Assembly: GCF_001043975.1 (NCBI RefSeq)
Contig: NZ_LABY01000012.1
Coordinates: 1 to 43,042 of the forward strand
Length of the DNA: 43,042 nt
Origin: Methylobacterium variabile
GTDB taxonomy: Bacteria; Pseudomonadota; Alphaproteobacteria; Rhizobiales; Beijerinckiaceae
Direction: 5' to 3'
Shown here in pieces: positions 19,449 through 28,220 of the stretch (positions are counted from its first letter, which is position 1; the number at the start of each line of letters is the position of its first letter). Below the pieces are notes generated by a model that saw only the letters and a program-made list of their open reading frames with translations, was not told where the DNA came from and ran no database searches. Both the position numbers and the translations under genes were made by a program.

Positions 19449-19779
19449 GGGAACCCCGCCTTCTCACCCGTCGGACCGCCGGCACCCTGACGCCGCGGAC
19501 CGGTCTCCCCAACCCCATAGCTTCGTTAAACTTACCCGGCTCTTACCGCAAGAACGGTTAAGATTGCGGGGATCCGTTCAACAGGCGCGTCGGGCAAGCA
19601 AGCCGGCGCACGGCGTCACGGGGTTCACCCGCGAAGACATCCGCCCCGTCTTCGGCAAATTGAAGGCCGGGTTGTGTCTGGGGTATGGGGGTGGTGCGGG
19701 GCTGTGGAAGACGGGGACGGGAGCATTCATGCTCCGGCAGAGCGCGCCTCTCGACCGGCTCCCGCGACCTTCCTGCCCC
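19449..19779. other. Intergenic region upstream of the L,D-transpeptidase
   Basis: No gene is visible. The part near 19520-19565 is AT-richer and, read on the minus strand, contains TTAACCGT and GTTTAACG. These look like half-sites of the alphaproteobacterial cell-cycle regulator CtrA (TTAACCAT-like), but the spacing does not give a canonical full site. The rest leads into the palindromic repeat at 19780. Confidence 0.3.
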
Positions 19780-19845
19780 CCTCCTGGTCATCCCGGTCTC
19801 CGCTGCGCGGCCCCGGGATGACCAGGAGGGTGTCAGATCCGTCGC
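19780..19845 (+). repeat. Palindromic intergenic repeat, copy 4 (longest arms)
   Basis: CCTCCTGGTCATCCCGG (19780-19796) is perfectly complementary to CCGGGATGACCAGGAGG (19813-19829), a 17-bp stem with an interior containing CCGCTGCGCGG. The right flank GTGTCAGATCCGTCG matches that of copy 1 (GTGTCAGTTCCGTCG), so the repeat unit extends beyond the hairpin. It lies just past the 3' end of accA. Confidence 0.8.
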
Positions 19846-19868
19846 GGGACAAGCGGATCCGGCTACCT

Positions 19869-20822
19869 CTACAGGCTCCGGCCGATCTCCAGGAACTTCT
19901 GGGCCCGGCGGTCGCGCAGGGCGTCCGCGTCGAGGGCCGACAGCGGCTCGAGGGCGCTCGCGATCGCCTCGCCGGTCGCCCGGATCGCCGCCTGGCCGTC
20001 CCGGTGGGCGCCGCCGGTGGGCTCGGGCACGATGCCGTCGATGACGCCGAGGCGCAGGAGGTCCTGGGCGGTGATCTTCATCGCGGTGGCGGCGTCCTGG
20101 GCCCGGCCGGCGTCGCGCCACAGGATCGAGGCGGCGCCCTCCGGCGAGATCACGCTGTAGATCGCGTGCTCCAGCATCAGGACGGTGTTGGCAGTGGCGA
20201 GCGCGATGGCGCCGCCCGAGCCGCCCTCCCCGATCACCACGGTGACGTTCGGGGTCGGCAGGCCGAGGCAGGCCTCGGTGGAGCGGGCGATGGCCTCGGC
20301 CTGGCCGCGCTCCTCCGCCTCGATGCCTGGATAGGCCCCGGCCGTGTCGACGAAGGTGAGGACCGGCAGGCCGAACCGGCCGGCGAGCCCCATCAGCCGC
20401 ACCGCCTTGCGGTAGCCCTCGGGCTTGGCCATGCCGAAATTGTGCCGGATGCGGGCCTCGGTGGTGGCGCCCTTCTCCTGTCCGATGACGCAGACCGGCC
20501 GGCCGCGGAAGCGGCCGAAGCCGCCGACCACCGCCTCGTCCTCGCCGAAGGCCCGATCGCCGGCGAGCGGCTGGAATTCCTGGATCAGGCCGGCGCAGTA
20601 ATCGACGAAGTGCGGCCGCTGGGGATGGCGGGCGACCTGGGTCTTCTGCCAGGGAGTCAGGCCGGCGTAGAGCTCGGCCAGGGCCGCCGCGGCCTTCGCC
20701 TCCAGCCGCGCCACGTCCTCGCTGATCGCCACCGCGCCGTCGCGGTCGCCGAGAGCCTTGAGCTCCTCGAGCTTCGCCTCGAGCTCGGCGACGGGCTTTT
20801 CGAAGTCGAGGTAGGAGCGCAT
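19869..20822 (-). CDS. accA: Acetyl-CoA carboxylase carboxyltransferase subunit alpha
   Basis: With AccD this subunit transfers CO2 from carboxybiotin to acetyl-CoA, the committed step of fatty acid synthesis. At 317 aa it is full length, beginning MRSYLDFEKPVAELEAKLEEL (helical N-terminus). It carries RPHFVDYC, GRFRGRPVCVIGQEKG, FVDTAGAYPGIEAEERGQ, the oxyanion-hole glycines GEGGSGGAIAL, and YSVISPEGAASILWRD, all standard AccA landmarks. The ATG at 20822 is supported by an upstream AGGA-like sequence (minus strand). It is a single gene, divergent from the patatin gene; accD is not in the window. Confidence 0.95.
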   Translation of the reverse strand: MRSYLDFEKPVAELEAKLEELKALGDRDGAVAISEDVARLEAKAAAALAELYAGLTPWQKTQVARHPQRPHFVDYCAGLIQEFQPLAGDRAFGEDEAVVGGFGRFRGRPVCVIGQEKGATTEARIRHNFGMAKPEGYRKAVRLMGLAGRFGLPVLTFVDTAGAYPGIEAEERGQAEAIARSTEACLGLPTPNVTVVIGEGGSGGAIALATANTVLMLEHAIYSVISPEGAASILWRDAGRAQDAATAMKITAQDLLRLGVIDGIVPEPTGGAHRDGQAAIRATGEAIASALEPLSALDADALRDRRAQKFLEIGRSL

Positions 20823-21060
20823 CGGGTCCTGTGCTGTGTCGGGCCGGCGTCGCGAGGGCTTCGGCGGAGGGTGCGGGGCAAGACCCTGCGGAGACTGGAG
20901 AAAACCCTGCGGGCGCAGCGGTCGGCCCGCCCGGGAACCCGGGACCGGGCGGCGCGGAGGCTTGGCGGAGGGGCCGGCCCGTGTCAACCCGGGGCACCGG
21001 CCCGCAGGGTCGCCGCCCGCCCCCTGGCCGGAAGCGCACGGGCGGAAGACTTGTCTCGCG

Positions 21061-21073
21061 GCAGTGCAGCATC
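21061..21073 (+). promoter_or_regulatory. TGC-rich box upstream of the patatin gene, shared with 30603
   Basis: GCAGTGCAGCATC occurs 34 bases before the patatin ATG and again, identically, before the alpha/beta hydrolase at 30632. TGC-rich boxes are typical of sites for PhaR-type repressors of polyhydroxybutyrate metabolism in alphaproteobacteria. The link to PhaR is an inference from the box and the neighbouring genes. Confidence 0.3.
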
Positions 21074-21106
21074 ATCTTACAGCCGAGATTCGTGCGCGGA
21101 GGACCC

Positions 21107-22234
21107 ATGGACGAGCCGGATCAGTCGCAGCGGGACGAGTGCCGGGTGCTGGTGCTGCAGGGCGGCGGCGCCCTCGGCTCCTACCAGGCCGGCGTCGCCG
21201 AGGCGATGCAGGATGCCGCCCTCCCTCCGGACTGGGTCGCGGGCATCTCGATCGGGGCGATCAACGCCGCGCTCATCGCCGGCAACCCGCCCGGGCGGCG
21301 GGTCGAGCGGCTGCGGACCTTCTGGGAGACGGTGTCCTCGGCCATCACCGTGTCGCCCTGGTGGCCCGGCGAGCAGGCCCGCGAGGTGTTCAACGCCTGG
21401 AGCGCGGCCTTCGGCGCCGCGGTCGGCGTGCCGGGCTTCTTCGCGCCACGCTGGCCCCCGGCCGCCCTCTACCCGGCGGGCGCCCCCCAGGCCCTGAGCT
21501 ACTACGACACGACGCCGCTGCGTCAGACCCTCGAGACGCTGATCGACTTCGGCCGCATCAACCGGCGCGAGACGCGCCTCAGCGTCGGGGCCGTCAACAT
21601 CCGCACCGGCAACTTCGTCTACTTCGACAACCACCGCGACCGGATCGGGCCCGAGCACATCATGGCCTCGGGCGCCCTGCCGCCGGGCTTCCCGCCGGTG
21701 GAGATCGACGGCGAGCACTACTGGGACGGCGGCATCGTCTCGAACACGCCGCTGCAATACGTCCTCGACGAGGAGCGCCTGCGCGACCTCGCGGTGTTCC
21801 AGGTCGACCTGTTCAGCGCCCGCGGGCCGCTGCCCCGCACCCTGTCCGAGGCGTCCGAGCGCGAGAAGGACATCCGCTACTCCAGCCGCACCCGGCTGAA
21901 CACCGACGACCAGATCGAGATCCACAAGGCCAAGACCGCCTTCCGGCGCCTCGCCGCCAAGCTGCCGCCGGAGCTGCGCCAGGACCCGGACGTGGCTTTC
22001 CTGTCGGAGGTGAGCCACCAGAACGCGGTGACGATCCTCCAGCTGATCTACCGAGCCAAGAACTACGAGAGCGACGCCAAGGACTACGAGTTCTCGCGCG
22101 CCACGATGCTGGAGCACTGGAAGGCCGGCCGCAACGACGTGCGCCGCTCGCTGCGCCACCGCCGCTGGATCGAGCGCTGCCGGCCCGAGGCGGGCGTGAG
22201 CGTGTTCGACCTCACCCGCGACGCGCGGGATTGA
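21107..22234 (+). CDS. Patatin-like phospholipase family protein
   Basis: A 375-aa serine acyl hydrolase with a patatin domain (about residues 13-220). The oxyanion loop is LQGGGALGSYQAG (about 17-29), the nucleophile S48 is in GISIG, and the dyad aspartate D207 is in DGGIVSNTPL. The C-terminal 150 residues (DIRYSSRTR...HKAKTAFRRLAAKLP...) match the extension found in patatin proteins with a DUF3734 domain. In alphaproteobacteria this protein is commonly encoded beside 3-hydroxybutyrate dehydrogenase, as here. A role in membrane lipid or polyhydroxybutyrate-granule turnover is plausible but unproven. GCGGAGGA precedes the ATG. It heads a three-gene run with adc and bdhA. Confidence 0.88.
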   Translation: MDEPDQSQRDECRVLVLQGGGALGSYQAGVAEAMQDAALPPDWVAGISIGAINAALIAGNPPGRRVERLRTFWETVSSAITVSPWWPGEQAREVFNAWSAAFGAAVGVPGFFAPRWPPAALYPAGAPQALSYYDTTPLRQTLETLIDFGRINRRETRLSVGAVNIRTGNFVYFDNHRDRIGPEHIMASGALPPGFPPVEIDGEHYWDGGIVSNTPLQYVLDEERLRDLAVFQVDLFSARGPLPRTLSEASEREKDIRYSSRTRLNTDDQIEIHKAKTAFRRLAAKLPPELRQDPDVAFLSEVSHQNAVTILQLIYRAKNYESDAKDYEFSRATMLEHWKAGRNDVRRSLRHRRWIERCRPEAGVSVFDLTRDARD

Positions 22235-22295
22235 CCCCGGGCGCGGGCTCCGCCGCGCCGGGACACGCCCCCCAGGAGCCGAGAAGGAACGCCGC

Positions 22296-23039
22296 ATGAC
22301 CCGCGACGAGATCCTGAGCGCCCCCTCGATGCCGGCCTTCAGCCCGAGCTACCCACACGGGCCCTACCGGTTCATCCGGCGCGAGTACCTGATCATCACC
22401 TACGAGACCGACCCGGACGCCCTGCGGGCCGCCCTCCCCGAGCCCCTCGAGCCGGCGCCCGGCAACCTTGCCTACTACGAGTGGATGAAGATGCCGGATT
22501 CCTCCGGCTTCGGCGACTACGAGGAGAGCGGCTCGGCCATCGTCGCGACGTATAACGGCGAGCCCTGCAACTACTCGGTCCAGATGTACCTCGACGACGA
22601 GCCGCCGATCACCGCCGGCCGCGAGATCTGGGGCTTTCCGAAGAAGTACGGCGTGCCGCGCCTCAAGCTGACGAAGGACACGCTCACCGGCACCCTGCAC
22701 TACGACGACGAGCGGGTGGCGATGGGCACCATGACCTACAAGCACCGCAGCCTGGAGGACCAGCTCGACAAGGTCCGCGACGGGATCGGCCAGCTCAACG
22801 TCAACCTGAAGCTGATCCCGGACGTCGACGGCGGCGTGAAGGTGGCCCAGCTCGTCGGCTACCGGCTGCAGGACATCCGGGTCCACGGCGCCTGGGAGGG
22901 CGAGGCCCGGCTGCACCTGATCCCGCACGTCAATTGCCGCGTCGCCGACCTGCCGGTGCGCCGGATCGTGCGCGGCCGCCACCAGATCGTCGATTTCACC
23001 TTGCCGTACGGCCACGTGCTGCACGACTACCTGGCTTGA
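22296..23039 (+). CDS. adc: Acetoacetate decarboxylase
   Basis: Catalyses decarboxylation of acetoacetate to acetone and CO2 through a lysine Schiff base. The 247-aa protein has the active-site segment GREIWGFPKKYG, with K116 and K117 matching the nucleophile K115 and its neighbour K116 in the clostridial enzyme. The flanking ADC-fold sequences (YEWMKMPDSSGFGDYEESG, PHVNCRVADLPVRRI) fit. It sits between the patatin gene (61-bp gap) and bdhA (26-bp gap) on the same strand, so it probably shares their transcript. The pairing suggests disposal or interconversion of ketone bodies from polyhydroxybutyrate breakdown. GAGAAGGA precedes the ATG. Confidence 0.92.
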   Translation: MTRDEILSAPSMPAFSPSYPHGPYRFIRREYLIITYETDPDALRAALPEPLEPAPGNLAYYEWMKMPDSSGFGDYEESGSAIVATYNGEPCNYSVQMYLDDEPPITAGREIWGFPKKYGVPRLKLTKDTLTGTLHYDDERVAMGTMTYKHRSLEDQLDKVRDGIGQLNVNLKLIPDVDGGVKVAQLVGYRLQDIRVHGAWEGEARLHLIPHVNCRVADLPVRRIVRGRHQIVDFTLPYGHVLHDYLA

Positions 23040-23065
23040 ACGTCCCGGCCCGAGGAGACCGTACC

Positions 23066-23851
23066 ATGTCGCTGCAATCCAAGACCGCCCTCGTCACCGG
23101 CTCGACGAGTGGCATCGGCCTCGCCATCGCGCGGGCCCTGGCGCAGCACGGCGCCAACGTGGTCATCAACGGCTTCGGCAAGCCCGACGCCATCGAGAAG
23201 GAGCGGGCCGGCATCGAGGCCGAGTTCCACGTCAGGGCCCAGTACTCCGCCGCCGACATGACGAAGCCCGAGGAGATCGCCGCCATGGTGGCGGAGGCCG
23301 AGCGGGAATTCGGCGCGGTCGACATCCTGGTCAACAATGCGGGGATTCAGTACGTCTCGGCGATCGAGGAATTCCCGGTCGAGAAGTGGGACCAGATCAT
23401 CGCGATCAACCTATCCTCGGCCTTCCACACCATGCGGGCGGCGATTCCCGGCATGAAGCAGCGCGGCTGGGGCCGGATCATCAACACGGCGTCCGCCCAC
23501 TCGCTGGTCGCCTCGCCCTACAAGTCGGCCTACGTGGCGGCCAAGCACGGCATCGCGGGCCTGACCAAGACCGCCGCCCTCGAACTCGCCACCCACAAGA
23601 TCACCGTCAACTGCATCTCCCCCGGCTACGTCTGGACGCCGCTGGTCGAGGCCCAGATCCCCGACACCATGAAGGCCCGGGGCCTGACCAAGGAGCAGGT
23701 GATCGACGACGTGCTGCTGAAGGCTCAGCCGACCAAGGAGTTCGTCACCGTCGAGCAGGTCGCGGCGATCGCCGTGTTCCTGTGCTCGGAGGCGGCGAGC
23801 CAGATCACCGGCATCAACATGCCGGTGGATGGCGGCTGGACGGCGCAGTAG
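23066..23851 (+). CDS. bdhA: 3-hydroxybutyrate dehydrogenase
   Basis: An NAD-dependent SDR interconverting D-3-hydroxybutyrate and acetoacetate, the link between polyhydroxybutyrate degradation and acetoacetate. It has 261 aa. The cofactor motif is TGSTSGIG (residues 11-18), then NNAG (90-93), and the catalytic set S143, Y156 and K160 (SAYVAAKHG). The segments ASAHSLVASPYKSAY and ISPGYVWTPLVEAQIP are characteristic of this enzyme. CGAGGAGA lies before the ATG. Its product is the substrate of the upstream acetoacetate decarboxylase. A GC-rich hairpin follows the stop codon. Confidence 0.93.
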   Translation: MSLQSKTALVTGSTSGIGLAIARALAQHGANVVINGFGKPDAIEKERAGIEAEFHVRAQYSAADMTKPEEIAAMVAEAEREFGAVDILVNNAGIQYVSAIEEFPVEKWDQIIAINLSSAFHTMRAAIPGMKQRGWGRIINTASAHSLVASPYKSAYVAAKHGIAGLTKTAALELATHKITVNCISPGYVWTPLVEAQIPDTMKARGLTKEQVIDDVLLKAQPTKEFVTVEQVAAIAVFLCSEAASQITGINMPVDGGWTAQ

Positions 23852-23863
23852 CGCGCGAGGGCG

Positions 23864-23894
23864 GGGCATCGGACCGCGCTGCGGTCCGATGCCC
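23864..23894. terminator. Hairpin between convergent bdhA and malic enzyme genes
   Basis: A perfect 14-bp stem pairs GGGCATCGGACCGC (23864-23877) with GCGGTCCGATGCCC (23881-23894) around a GCT loop. It ends one base before the malic enzyme stop codon and starts 12 bases after bdhA. No T run follows on either strand. It is probably a bidirectional terminator or 3'-end stabiliser. Confidence 0.6.
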
Positions 23895-25490
23895 TCAATC
23901 CCGGGTGCCCGCGTAGGTCGGCCGGTAGCTCATGGCCTCGATGAAGGCACGGATGTCGCGCGGGCGCTCCACCGTGGCGAGCCCCCGCGCGAAGATCGAC
24001 TCGGCAACCCGCGTCGCCGTCGTCCGCTCGGTCTCCAGGATGTTGTCCTGGCGGGGATACAGCATGCCCTCGCCGCGCTCCGCATGGCTGACCTGGTCGG
24101 CCGTGGCGCGCGCCGCCTCGATGAACATCGCGTCGTCGATGCGCTCGGGCCTCGTCGCGTAGACCGCGAGCGCGAGCGCCGGGAAGATGTAGAAGTTGTT
24201 CGCCTGCCCCGGGTGGAAGGTCCTGCCGTCCCGCACGACGTCCGGGAACTGCACGCCGCAGGCGACGAGGGCCCGGCCGTCGGTCCAGCCATAGGCCTGT
24301 TCCGGCGTGCATTCGGCCTTGTCGGTCGGATTGGAGAGCGGGAAGATCACCGGCCGGTCGCACGCCTCGGCCATGGCCTTCACCACCGCCTCGGTGAAGA
24401 GGCCACCGACGGTCGAGACCCCGACGAGCACCGTCGGCCTGATCCGCCGGACCGCCTCGGCGAGGTCGCGCGTCGGCTCTGCGTCGCGGGCGTAGGGGGC
24501 CTGCGACGGGTTCAGGTCCGTCCGGCTCGTCTCGATCAGGCCGTTGACGTCGAACAGGGTGATGCGCGAACGCGCCTCGTCCTCGCTCGCGCCGGCCTCC
24601 CGCATCGCCGTGACGATCATCCCGGCGATGCCGATGCCGGCCGATCCGGCGCCCGCGAACAGGATGCGCTGATCGGCGAGCGCCTCGCCCTTGATCTGGA
24701 GGGCCGTGAGCAGCCCCGCCAGCGCCACGCTCGCTGTCCCCTGGATGTCGTCGTTGTAGACGAGGTAGCGATCCCGGTAGCGCGCGAGGAGCCGGATCGC
24801 GTCGTCGCCCTTCCAGTCCTCGAAATGCACGCAGACGCCGGGAAAGACCTCGTTCGCGGCGGCCATGAACGCGTCGACCACCGCGTCGACCTCGTCGGAA
24901 TCCGGCGGCTCCTCGCGCAGGCCGGTATAGAGCGCGTCGGCGCGCAGGGCCGCGTTGGCGGTCCCGATGTCGAGATGGACCGGCAGCAGGCCCGCCGGCG
25001 GCACGGCCGCGCAGGCGGTGTAGAGCTGGAGCTTGCCGATCGGGATCGGCGCGCCGTTGGCTCCGATGTCGCCGAGGCCGAGGATGCGGCCGCCCGAGGA
25101 GACGCAGATGAAGCGCACGTCCCGGACCGGCCAGTTGCGCAGCACCTCGGCGAACCGGTCCTTCATGTGCCGGTGGAGGTACATGCCCTGAGGCTGGCGG
25201 TAGATGTGGCCGTAGGTCAGGCAGGCATCGGCGATGGTCGGATCGTAGACAATCGGCACGAAGCGCACCGGATCGGACATCACGGTGGCGTAGAAGAGCG
25301 TCTCGTTGCGTGTGCTGAGCTCCTGCAGGTAGATGTACCGCTCGACGTCGTCGGGCTTCGACGCGAGGTGACCGAGGACCCGCTCGACCTGCCGCTCGAG
25401 CGTTTCGACGGCAGTGGGGAGCAGCCCTTCGAGGCCGCGGGCCTCGCGTTCGGCCTCGGTGTAGGCCGTTCCCCTCGATGACTGCGTCAC
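23895..25490 (-). CDS. NAD-dependent malic enzyme
   Basis: Oxidative decarboxylation of malate to pyruvate, normally with NAD+. The 531-aa, eukaryote-like large-form enzyme lacks the phosphotransacetylase tail of other bacterial malic enzymes. Landmarks are RNETLFYATV, the catalytic Tyr in YDPTIADAC (Y82), SSGGRILGLGDIGANGAPIP, the metal-binding FEDW and YNDDIQGT region, and the Rossmann motif FAGAGSAGIGIAGM. NFYIFPALAL marks the C-terminal part. I chose the GTG at 25490 (MTQSSRGTAY) because GGAGG lies eight bases upstream; the frame is open to 25688 but the extra Arg/Gly-rich residues do not look native. Convergent with bdhA. Confidence 0.92.
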   Translation of the reverse strand: MTQSSRGTAYTEAEREARGLEGLLPTAVETLERQVERVLGHLASKPDDVERYIYLQELSTRNETLFYATVMSDPVRFVPIVYDPTIADACLTYGHIYRQPQGMYLHRHMKDRFAEVLRNWPVRDVRFICVSSGGRILGLGDIGANGAPIPIGKLQLYTACAAVPPAGLLPVHLDIGTANAALRADALYTGLREEPPDSDEVDAVVDAFMAAANEVFPGVCVHFEDWKGDDAIRLLARYRDRYLVYNDDIQGTASVALAGLLTALQIKGEALADQRILFAGAGSAGIGIAGMIVTAMREAGASEDEARSRITLFDVNGLIETSRTDLNPSQAPYARDAEPTRDLAEAVRRIRPTVLVGVSTVGGLFTEAVVKAMAEACDRPVIFPLSNPTDKAECTPEQAYGWTDGRALVACGVQFPDVVRDGRTFHPGQANNFYIFPALALAVYATRPERIDDAMFIEAARATADQVSHAERGEGMLYPRQDNILETERTTATRVAESIFARGLATVERPRDIRAFIEAMSYRPTYAGTRD

Positions 25491-25831
25491 GGCTGAGCCT
25501 CCGGTTCTTCCCCAAGGGTGAGGCGGGGGATCGCGGACGGTCCCGCGCTCACCCGCACGATGGCGGGACAACGGGACGAGGCCGTTTTTGTTGCGCCGCA
25601 CCATGACGCTGGGTGAGGCAACGATCGACCGGCCTGCGGATCGGCCCGTCCGCACGGCGGCTCCTCCGGCAAGTGGCGCGACGGCCATGCCGCTCCTCAG
25701 GAGCTCTTGCAGAATTACCGGCTTTTAATGAGACGTACAGGCAATGACTACGCCGGCGATGTGTTATTGAAACGTAGTCGATATGACGCTGCAATGGAAC
25801 AATACCAGCATCGATCTTGAGAGGAGGCATC
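25491..25831. other. Intergenic region between malic enzyme and yfdX
   Basis: About 340 bases separate two divergent genes. Short frames here lack domains and ribosome sites. The left part is GC-rich leader of the malic enzyme gene; the right part (about 25705-25800) is distinctly AT-rich and carries the promoter proposed at 25767. Confidence 0.5.
25767..25795 (+). promoter_or_regulatory. Putative sigma-70-type promoter of yfdX
   Basis: TTGAAA (25767-25772) and TGCAAT (25790-25795) are separated by 17 bases, matching the -35 and -10 consensus at 5/6 and 4/6 positions. The GAGGAGG ribosome site follows at 25821-25827. Based on sequence resemblance only. Confidence 0.35.
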
Positions 25832-26656
25832 ATGATGACCTGTCGGAAATCCATCGCCGCCGCCCTCGTCGCCACCACGATCCTCGGCAGTGCGGCCTAC
25901 GCCACCGAGCAGGCGGCCAAGCCGGCGGGAATGCAGGAGACCGCGGCGCAGAAGGCGGTCGACCGGGACGTCGGCAAGCTCTCGAAGGACGGGGACTAGG
26001 CGTTCCGCGACATGCATCTCGCCCGGATCGCCATCTTCGACGCCGACCCGGCCCAGGCGAAGAGCTACATCGCGAAGGCCCAGGCCGCCCTGGCGAAGGC
26101 GAAGACGGACGACGCCGTGTTCACCAAGGCGGAAGCCGACCTGCGCACGCCGGCTGACATGGCGGTCGCCAAGGACGCGTCCAAAGGCACGCCCAAGGCC
26201 GCGACGGCCGACGCGGCGTCGGCGGACAAGCCGGCCACGGCGCAACCGCCGTCCAAGCCGCAGATCGCCTGGATCCCCGTCGATGCCCAGCTGACGCTCG
26301 GCGAGGACTTCACGGCGACGCCCGAGAAGGCGTCCGCCGTGACCGAAGCGAACAAGAGCCTCGCCAAGGGCGATCAGAAGGGCGCGATCGAGAAGCTCAA
26401 GCTCGCCCATGTCGGCGTGAGCTTCATCATGGCCGCGCTCCCCCTCGACAAGACGGCGGCGGACGTGAGCCAGGCCGCCTCCCTGATCGGCCAGGGCAAG
26501 TACTACGAGGCGAACGCCGTGCTGAAGACGGCCGAGGACGGGATGCGATTCGACGTGGTCGACGCGGTGGGCACGCCCCAGAAGGCATCTCCGCAGCCGG
26601 CCGGCAAGACCGCGCAGCCCGGCGCCGCCGCGACGGACGGCAAGTCCACGAAGTAG
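25832..26656 (+). pseudogene. YfdX family protein gene interrupted by an in-frame TAG
   Basis: The frame starts at 25832 or 25835 after a strong GAGGAGG and encodes a signal peptide (IAAALVATTILGSAAYA). It reaches residue 55 (SKDGD), meets TAG at 25997-25999, and continues in the same frame without shift for 218 more codons (AFRDMHLARIAIFDADPAQA...). The continuation is plainly YfdX family, a periplasmic alpha-helical, stress-linked protein of unknown reaction, with SKPQIAWIPVDAQLTLGEDF and a C-terminal Ala/Pro-rich tail. The TAG lies where a glutamine is expected, so one C-to-T change (CAG to TAG) explains it. It may be a recent nonsense mutation, a sequencing error or a readthrough site. 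Codon use is unchanged after the stop, arguing for recency. Confidence 0.8.
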
Positions 26657-26842
26657 GCACGTTGCGGGTCCGGGGCGCCTCGCCCCGGCTCGCCGCGCGG
26701 GATGCCGGCTCCGGGAACGACGCCGAGAGGTACGCTCCAGGAACCGCCCGTTGTGCGAGGCATCGGGCCCTGGCGACGCTCAAAGGAGAATGACCGTCGG
26801 TCTGGTTCCCGCAATGGTGGTATTCCACGTCAGAGGACCACC

Positions 26843-27208
26843 ATGACTCGAAGCCGGATCCTGGTTCCCGTCGCGGTCGGGCTGGCGCTGTCCGGCCCGG
26901 CGGCGGCGCGCGGCACCGATTTTCCCCGCTTCTCCCTCAGCGGAACCTGCGCACTGGAGCGCACCGCCGGGGCTCGCTTTGACGCGGCGAGCTACCGCAG
27001 CTGCCTGTCCGACGAGCGCGCGGCACGGCGCACCCTGCGGCGGCGGTGGGCGAGCTTTCCGCCCGCGGATCGGCAGAACTGCCGTGAGGAGAACGAGATC
27101 GGCGGCCCGCCGTCCTACGTCGCCCTGCTGACCTGCCTTCAACTCGCCGCCGACACCCTGCCGTTCCGTCCGGCCCCGATGCCGCGTCCCGGAGCGACCG
27201 GGAGGTGA
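26843..27208 (+). CDS. Secreted cysteine-containing hypothetical protein
   Basis: A 121-aa protein with a signal peptide (residues 1-23, ILVPVAVGLALSGPAAARG). The mature part has four cysteines, in TCALERT, YRSCLSDERAARR, NCREENEIGG and LLTCLQLA, likely paired into two disulfides in the periplasm. The pattern SYRSCLSDERAARRTL...WASFPPADRQNC...GGPPSYVALLTCLQ looks like a conserved family, but I cannot attach a name or function. AGAGGA precedes the ATG. It lies 186 bases after the yfdX frame on the same strand and converges on the next gene across a strong hairpin. Confidence 0.7.
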   Translation: MTRSRILVPVAVGLALSGPAAARGTDFPRFSLSGTCALERTAGARFDAASYRSCLSDERAARRTLRRRWASFPPADRQNCREENEIGGPPSYVALLTCLQLAADTLPFRPAPMPRPGATGR

Positions 27209-27226
27209 GCGCCCGTCCATCGCGGG

Positions 27227-27262
27227 CGGCGCCTCGCACGACCGGGATCGCGCGAGGCGCCG
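27227..27262. terminator. Hairpin between convergent genes
   Basis: CGGCGCCTCGC (27227-27237) pairs perfectly with GCGAGGCGCCG (27252-27262) around a 14-base loop. It lies between the secreted protein gene and the convergent membrane protein gene and has no T tract. Probably a transcript end for both. Confidence 0.5.
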
Positions 27263-27269
27263 CGCCGGC

Positions 27270-28172
27270 TCACGCCACCGCGCCCGAGCGCCCGCACAGG
27301 TACGACGCCAGCGCCCCCAGGATCAGCGCGGCCGCCGCGGTGAGCGCCCCCTGCGAGGCCGCCTTGCGGGTCGTCTCGGCGGCCTGCTTGGCCTGGGCGG
27401 AGGCCTTGTCGGCGGCCTCGCGGTACTGCTGCTCGTAGGATTGCACCTGCTGGCGGGCCTGGTCGACCGGTATGCCCTTCGCCCTGGCCAGGGCCTCGGC
27501 GGCCCGGTCGCGGGCCTGCTGCTGCTGGGCGGCGTCGCCGGTCAGCGCCGAGCGCACGGCCTGGACGGCGGTGTCGCGCAGCGCCTGCGGGTCCTGGCCG
27601 CCGGAGGCGTCGCGGACCTGGCGCTCGATCCCGGCGAAGGGGTCGGTGACCTGGCCGAGCGCGGGGGACGCGGTCTCCGCCGCTGTCCTCACGGCGCCGC
27701 CGACGGCCTGGCCGGCGCCGCCGAGGGCCGAGGTGAGGCCCCCGAAGGCGCCGCCGAGGAGGCCGCTCGCCGCCGAGGTCAGCAGGTAGACCACCACCAG
27801 GGTCGTCACCACCCAGGAGACCAGGCCGTGGTAGCCCGCCGTGGAGGCGCCCGGCCGGCCGGAGAGGCGGCCGGCGAGGTAGCCGCCCGCCGCCGACGCG
27901 AAGATGCCTGAGAAGACCCACCACAGCAGCGCGCCGAGGGAGAGCGTGCCGACCTCCGGGTTGTCGCCGGCGGTGGCGCTCACCGCGGCGAGCCCGACGC
28001 CGACGCCGATCAGGTTGAGGATGAGCTGCACCACCAGGGCGGCGGCGGCGCCGGCGATGACCGCGCCCCAGGACAGGCGGTGGAGCATCACGGTGCGCAG
28101 GTCGTCGGCGACCGGCACGGTCCCGGCATGGCCGGAGTCCCGCGGGGGCGCGGAGGCAGGGCGGAGCGCCAT
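27270..28172 (-). CDS. Membrane protein with N-terminal helices and central coiled segment
   Basis: A 300-aa protein. The N-terminal half has three predicted membrane helices (about residues 36-65, SWGAVIAGAAAALVVQLILN; 80-100; 115-140) with Gly-rich turns (YLAGRLSGRPGAS). The middle (about 165-265) is polar, Ala/Gln-rich and helical (DAAQQQQARDRAAEALARAK). A last helix near 275-295 (ALTAAAALILGALASYLCG) closes the chain. Related proteins in rhizobia and methylobacteria are often labelled 'PhnA-like', a name without functional meaning. It lies 48 bases downstream of the CsbD gene on the same strand, so both are probably one transcript, likely part of the general stress response (inference). 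Confidence 0.75.
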   Translation of the reverse strand: MALRPASAPPRDSGHAGTVPVADDLRTVMLHRLSWGAVIAGAAAALVVQLILNLIGVGVGLAAVSATAGDNPEVGTLSLGALLWWVFSGIFASAAGGYLAGRLSGRPGASTAGYHGLVSWVVTTLVVVYLLTSAASGLLGGAFGGLTSALGGAGQAVGGAVRTAAETASPALGQVTDPFAGIERQVRDASGGQDPQALRDTAVQAVRSALTGDAAQQQQARDRAAEALARAKGIPVDQARQQVQSYEQQYREAADKASAQAKQAAETTRKAASQGALTAAAALILGALASYLCGRSGAVA

Positions 28173-28220
28173 GGTTCGAGACTCCTCTGGGCGAGATTCC
28201 TCTGGAACGGGAGCGGGCGC

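Noticed and set aside
26702..26842. EcfG-type stress promoter (GGAAC then GTT) before the secreted protein gene
   Set aside because: GGAAC occurs but the second element is not at the required spacing.
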